From Pseudomonadota bacterium (GTDB lineage Bacteria; Pseudomonadota; Alphaproteobacteria; Rhizobiales; Xanthobacteraceae), in the NCBI GenBank assembly GCA_023430245.1, contig JAEZBA010000608.1, positions 1 to 9,751 of the forward strand: 9,751 bases of DNA, given 5' to 3'. The notes under the pieces were generated by a model that was given only the letters and a program-made list of their open reading frames with translations, was not told the DNA's origin and made no database searches. Position numbers and translations under genes: made by a program. This document shows, one piece after another, positions 6,587-9,751 of the stretch; within the stretch, counting starts at the first letter, position 1, and every line of letters starts with the position of its first letter.

Positions 6587-8323
6587 CTATCGCGCCCGGG
6601 CCGAGGCGGTCGTCGCCAGTATCTGCCGATCCGCCGTAGGCAGGTCGAAACGCGGCTCAATGCCCAGCATCGGCGCGATCTTGGCGATCACCTTGCCGGT
6701 GGTAGGCGCTGCATTCCAGCCCGACGTAGCATAGCCCTTGGTTTCGGCCGAGGGTTGCGGCTCGTCCAGCATGATCAGGACGAGATAGCGCGGCTTGTCG
6801 GCCGGCAGCACCGCGGTGAAACTGGTCAGCAGCCTGGTCTTGGAATAGCGCCCGTTGATCACCTTCTCGGAGGTGCCGGTCTTGCCGCCGACATAAAAGC
6901 CCTACACCTCGGCCTTTTTTGCCGACCCGACCTCTGCGTTAAGCCGCATCAGATAGCGCATGCGCTCCGACGTCTCGGGCTTGACCACCTGGCGGGCGAG
7001 CTTGTTCGCCTCATCCTCGCTGCGCTTGAGGAAGGTCGGCGGGATCAGCTTGCCCCCGTTCAACAATGCAGAGATACCCATCACTGCCTGGAGTGGCGCC
7101 ACCGACAAGCCATGGCCGAATGAGATCGTCACCGTGTTCAGTTCGCCCCAGCGCTTCGGCACCAGCGGCTCGGCGCTTTCCGGAATTTCGGTGCGCAGCC
7201 GATCAAGCTGCCCCATCTTCTTCAGGAAGCCCTTGTGGTGCTCGACGCCGAGGCCGATCGCCATGCGGGCAGTGCCGATATTGGACGAATAGGTGAAGAC
7301 TTCCGGCAGCGACAGGATGCGGCGTTGCCCGTGATAATCGCTGATCTTGAACTTGCCGTATTGCAGCGGAAAGCGCGCATCGAGCGACGAGCCAAGCGTG
7401 AACTTGCCGGAATCGAGTGCCATCGCCAGCGTCAGCGCCTTGAAGGTCGAGCCCATTTCATAGACGCCGGTTGTCAGCCGGTTGATGCGGTCCTTGTCGA
7501 GCGCCTCGCGCGGGTCGTTGGGATCGTAATCCGGCACAGACACCATCGAGATGATCTCGCCGGTATTGACGTCGGTGACGAGGCCGGCCGCCGCCTTTGC
7601 CCTGAACTTCTCACGCGCGGCGAGCAATTCGGTACGCACGGCGTGCTGCACGCGCAGATCGACGGCGAGTTCTACCGGCTTCTGTTGGCGGTCATTGGCG
7701 AAACCGAGCGAATGCAGGTCGGCGAGGCCGCTGCGATCGAGCCATTTCTCGATCCCCGCGATGCCTTGGTTGTCGATATTCACGTGGCCGATCAAATGCG
7801 ACACCGATGCACCGTTCGGATAGACCCGCTTGTTCTCGGATCGAAAACCGATGCCCGGAATGCCCAGCCGGTGGATCTGCTCGCGCTGCTGCTTGGTGAT
7901 TTCCCGCTTCAGCCAGACGAAGCCCTTCTTCGAGGACAGCCGTTCGCGCAATTCGGTCGCGTTCATGTCCGGCATGGTTGCGGTCAGCAATTCCACAGCC
8001 ACGTCGACGTCGATGATGCGGCGCGGTTCGCCAAACAGCGAGGGCATCCGCACGTCAGTCGCCAGCACCTCGCCGTTGCGGTCGAGAATATCCGGCCGTG
8101 CGGTGGCAACGATATCGCCGCCGCTGCGCCGTCCGCTCTGACCGTCCGAGGTCGAGGCCAGATAGACCAGCCGGCCCGAAATCACCATGTACACGCAGGC
8201 GAAGGCGACAATGACCAGTCCCACCCGGGCGCGGCTTTTGACCTCGCGATCGACATTCTGGCCGTAGAGCAGCCGCTGCATCAGCGGCTTTTTCGGTGCG
8301 GGTGCCGAAGCTGTTTGCGTCAT
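6587..8323 (-). pseudogene. ftsI: FtsI (PBP3), septal peptidoglycan D,D-transpeptidase, interrupted by an in-frame TAG
   Basis: FtsI is the class B penicillin-binding protein that cross-links septal peptidoglycan as partner of FtsW. The full frame has 579 codons, the expected size. Seen: a cytoplasmic tail, one membrane anchor (about residues 34-55), a periplasmic pedestal domain with ATARPDILDRNGEVLA (73-88), then the transpeptidase domain with the SxxK nucleophile motif STFK (S292, K295) and the SxN motif SSN (346-348). The third motif, KTGT (481-484), lies beyond a TAG at codon 474 (6902-6904). The frame then stays open to a second TAG at 6587-6589 and encodes a coherent C-terminus (VGGKTGTSEKVINGRY, later TSGWNAAPTTGKVI). 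As written, translation gives 473 residues (6902-8323) without KTG, which should be inactive. No ATG, GTG or TTG lies between the stop and KTG to restart translation. The start at 8321-8323 overlaps the ftsL stop as ATGA. A sequence error is a serious alternative to true inactivation. Confidence 0.93.
6902..6904 (-). other. In-frame amber codon inside ftsI
   Basis: Read on the minus strand, the codons are GAG GTG TAG GGC TTT TAT GTC. Both flanks are in the same frame: the upstream segment joins an intact PBP N-terminal part, and the downstream segment carries the KTGT motif seven codons later. The event is therefore equivalent to one base substitution, for example from AAG, CAG or GAG. The original codon cannot be told from this sequence alone. 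Confidence 0.95.
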
Positions 8324-8697
8324 TGGCCGCCCCGTTCGGTCACCGACCCGGTCGGAACCGCGTCGCTATCACCGATCAGGGCCGCGATCGGATCGAACGG
8401 TACTTCCGGTTCCGGCTTTTTCCGCTCCGGCAGATTGGCCAGATCGTCGATCTGAGAGGCGTCGAGCGGCTTCAGTTGCAGATGGCGTTGTGCGATATCC
8501 TCGATCCGGCTGGGGGAAACGAGTTTCGCCCAGTCCGCACGCAATGCCGCGACCGCATCGCGCTCTCGTCGGATCTCGCCACGCAGTTTCGACAGCCGTT
8601 CGGCCTGCATGGTGGCCTCGAACTTGATGTCGTAGACATAGCCCGCGGCCAGGATCAGCGCGACGATCACGAACAGATGCAGGATGCGCATGGTCAT
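8320..8697 (-). CDS. ftsL: Cell division protein FtsL
   Basis: FtsL is a small single-pass divisome protein that, with FtsB and FtsQ, links early division proteins to FtsW-FtsI and helps activate them. The protein has 125 residues. Seen: a very short N-terminus, a membrane segment at about residues 5-22 (ILHLFVIVALILAAGYVY), a charged helical stretch likely to form a coiled coil (about 28-56, EATMQAERLSKLRGEIRRE onward), then the region IEDIAQRHLQLKPL that resembles the conserved end of the FtsL periplasmic domain, and a Pro/Glu-rich tail. FtsL sequences are poorly conserved, so the call rests on topology plus the position between rsmH and ftsI, where ftsL is found in dcw clusters. Its ATG overlaps the rsmH stop as ATGA and its stop overlaps the ftsI ATG likewise. 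A second ATG two codons in could also serve as start. Confidence 0.92.
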   Translation of the reverse strand: MTMRILHLFVIVALILAAGYVYDIKFEATMQAERLSKLRGEIRRERDAVAALRADWAKLVSPSRIEDIAQRHLQLKPLDASQIDDLANLPERKKPEPEVPFDPIAALIGDSDAVPTGSVTERGGQ

Positions 8698-9728
8698 CGG
8701 CCCCGCATCGCCTCCGCAAGCGTAGGAATGCCGCGCACCATGTCGTCGGCTTCCGCTTCACGCGCAGGCGCATCAAGGCGCTGCGCTGCGCGAAGTTTGG
8801 CGGATCGCGCACGCGGATTGCTGGCGATTTCCGCACCGCCCGCGGCGACCGGCTTCTTGGTGAGCAGGGTGAAGGTCGGCTGCGGCCCGTCTGCCAGGGG
8901 TGCATGACGCGAACCCGCCGCCATGCGGGCGCGTTCGGCGAGGAAAGACTTGACGATGCGGTCTTCCAGCGAATGGAACGACACCACCACCAGAATGCCG
9001 CCGGGCCTCAGGATACGTTCGGCAGCCGAAAGTGCGCCTGAGAGTTCGGCGAGTTCCTCGTTCACGAAGATGCGCAACGCCTGAAAGGTGCGGGTGGCCG
9101 GATGGATCTGACCGGGGCGCGCGTGAACGATGCGCTCGACGATCGCGGATAACTGCCGGGTGGTAAGGATCGGCGACTCGCTGCGGGCGCGCACGATCGC
9201 GCGGGCGATAGGCCGGGCGAACCGCTCCTCGCCAAGCCGGGCGATGATGGCTGCAAGATCGCGCTCGGTCGCGACTGCGATCAGATCGGCGGCGCTTGGC
9301 CCGCTTGCGCTCATGCGCATATCAAGCGGGCCGTCGTGACGGAACGAAAAGCCGCGCCCGGCCTCGTCAAGGTGCATCGACGACACGCCGACATCGAGAA
9401 CCACGCCGTCAACGGCGTCATGACCCGCGCGTTGCGCCACCACATCGAGACTGGAAAAACGATCCTCGATCAGCGTCAGGCGGCCGCCCGCCTTTGCGAC
9501 CAGATCGGCGCCGCGCGCAATCGCGCTCGGGTCGCGATCGATGCCGACTACCTTGCAATCGGCCGCATCCAAAATTGCGCGGGTATAGCCGCCAGCGCCG
9601 AACGTGCCATCAATGTAGACGCTGCCGTCGCGCGGACCGAGATACTGAAGCACTTCTGCGGCGAGCACGGGAACGTGCCGGACCAGTCCGCCATCGACGG
9701 CGTTTCCGCCGCCGCGGTCCGTCATCAT
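8694..9728 (-). CDS. rsmH: 16S rRNA (cytosine(1402)-N(4))-methyltransferase RsmH (MraW)
   Basis: RsmH methylates N4 of C1402 in the decoding centre of 16S rRNA, using S-adenosylmethionine. It is a cytoplasmic enzyme usually encoded at the head of the dcw cluster. The protein is 344 residues, slightly longer than the E. coli one because of N- and C-terminal extensions. Seen: HVPVL (18-22), the SAM-binding DGTFGAGGYTRAIL (40-53), GIDRDP (62-67), VLDVGVSS (110-117), FSFRHDGPLDMRM (127-139), PATRTFQALRIFVNEEL (210-226), VSFHSLEDRIVK (249-260) and NPRARSAKLRAA (304-315). All are hallmarks of the family. Two ATGs sit in tandem at the start; the first (9726-9728) is taken because AAGGGG lies 7 bases upstream. 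The stop overlaps the ftsL start as ATGA. Confidence 0.97.
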   Translation of the reverse strand: MMTDRGGGNAVDGGLVRHVPVLAAEVLQYLGPRDGSVYIDGTFGAGGYTRAILDAADCKVVGIDRDPSAIARGADLVAKAGGRLTLIEDRFSSLDVVAQRAGHDAVDGVVLDVGVSSMHLDEAGRGFSFRHDGPLDMRMSASGPSAADLIAVATERDLAAIIARLGEERFARPIARAIVRARSESPILTTRQLSAIVERIVHARPGQIHPATRTFQALRIFVNEELAELSGALSAAERILRPGGILVVVSFHSLEDRIVKSFLAERARMAAGSRHAPLADGPQPTFTLLTKKPVAAGGAEIASNPRARSAKLRAAQRLDAPAREAEADDMVRGIPTLAEAMRGR

Positions 9729-9751
9729 TCCCGTGCCCCTTGCGGATTCGC
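9729..9751 (-). promoter_or_regulatory. rsmH ribosome-binding site, leader cut by window edge
   Basis: The minus strand carries AAGGGG at 9736-9741, seven bases before the first rsmH ATG and ten before the second. This is the clearest Shine-Dalgarno in the window and supports the rsmH start. The rest of the leader, including any mraZ gene or operon promoter, is outside the window. Confidence 0.6.

Noticed and set aside
6587..6904. Global reassignment of TAG to a sense codon as the explanation for the ftsI stop.
   Set aside because: TAG also terminates murD (960-962) and the full ftsI frame (6587-6589) at family-typical C-termini, so TAG acts as a normal stop in this genome.
6905..6930. Sequencing indel in the A6 run as the cause of the ftsI interruption.
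   Set aside because: The conserved protein lies in the same frame before and after the run and the TAG. A lone indel would have changed the frame, so only a substitution fits.
7235..8455. Long plus-strand open frame of 406 codons opposite ftsI and part of ftsL.
   Set aside because: It is a complement shadow of the ftsI coding strand, with no domain and no plausible operon context.
1..9751. Mobile elements, CRISPR arrays, tRNA or rRNA genes, or a novel multi-gene system.
   Set aside because: I saw no direct-repeat arrays, transposase motifs, clover-leaf sequences or unexplained gene-sized gaps. Every gap over 100 bases lies between canonical dcw genes and is 146 bases or shorter.

Overview
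The window is a stretch of the division and cell-wall (dcw) cluster of a high-GC alphaproteobacterium, most likely of the Bradyrhizobium/Rhodopseudomonas/Afipia/Nitrobacter group. The lineage is inferred from remembered protein similarity and gene order; no search was run. All genes lie on the minus strand, so transcription runs from high to low coordinates: rsmH - ftsL - ftsI - murE - murF - mraY - murD - ftsW. The last gene is cut by the window edge at base 1. mraZ, usually just upstream of rsmH, would lie beyond base 9751; murG, murC, murB, ddl, ftsQ, ftsA and ftsZ are expected beyond base 1.

Layout. Bases 6587-9728 hold rsmH, ftsL and ftsI, joined by two 4-base ATGA stop/start overlaps. 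A 145-base gap leads to murE (4996-6441). A 130-base gap with a perfect 7-bp hairpin leads to murF (3426-4865). mraY (2330-3418) follows after 7 bases and overlaps murD (960-2333) by ATGA. A 146-base gap with a near-consensus CtrA-type box precedes ftsW (1-813, partial).

The genes form one pathway. MurD, MurE and MurF are ATP-dependent ligases that add D-Glu, meso-diaminopimelate and D-Ala-D-Ala to the UDP-MurNAc peptide. MraY moves the product onto the lipid carrier. FtsW (glycan polymerase) and FtsI (transpeptidase) use the flipped lipid II at the septum, with FtsL as a divisome scaffold. RsmH is a 16S rRNA methyltransferase that habitually rides in this cluster.

The one real anomaly is in ftsI. 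A single in-frame TAG (6902-6904) interrupts an otherwise intact, full-length gene seven codons before the catalytic KTG motif. The frame is the same on both sides, so this is a substitution, not an indel. Either the sequence has an error here, or this essential gene is broken, read through, or backed up elsewhere. TAG also ends murD and the full ftsI frame, so global recoding of amber is unlikely. I found no undescribed system, mobile element, CRISPR array or RNA gene; the rest is canonical dcw.
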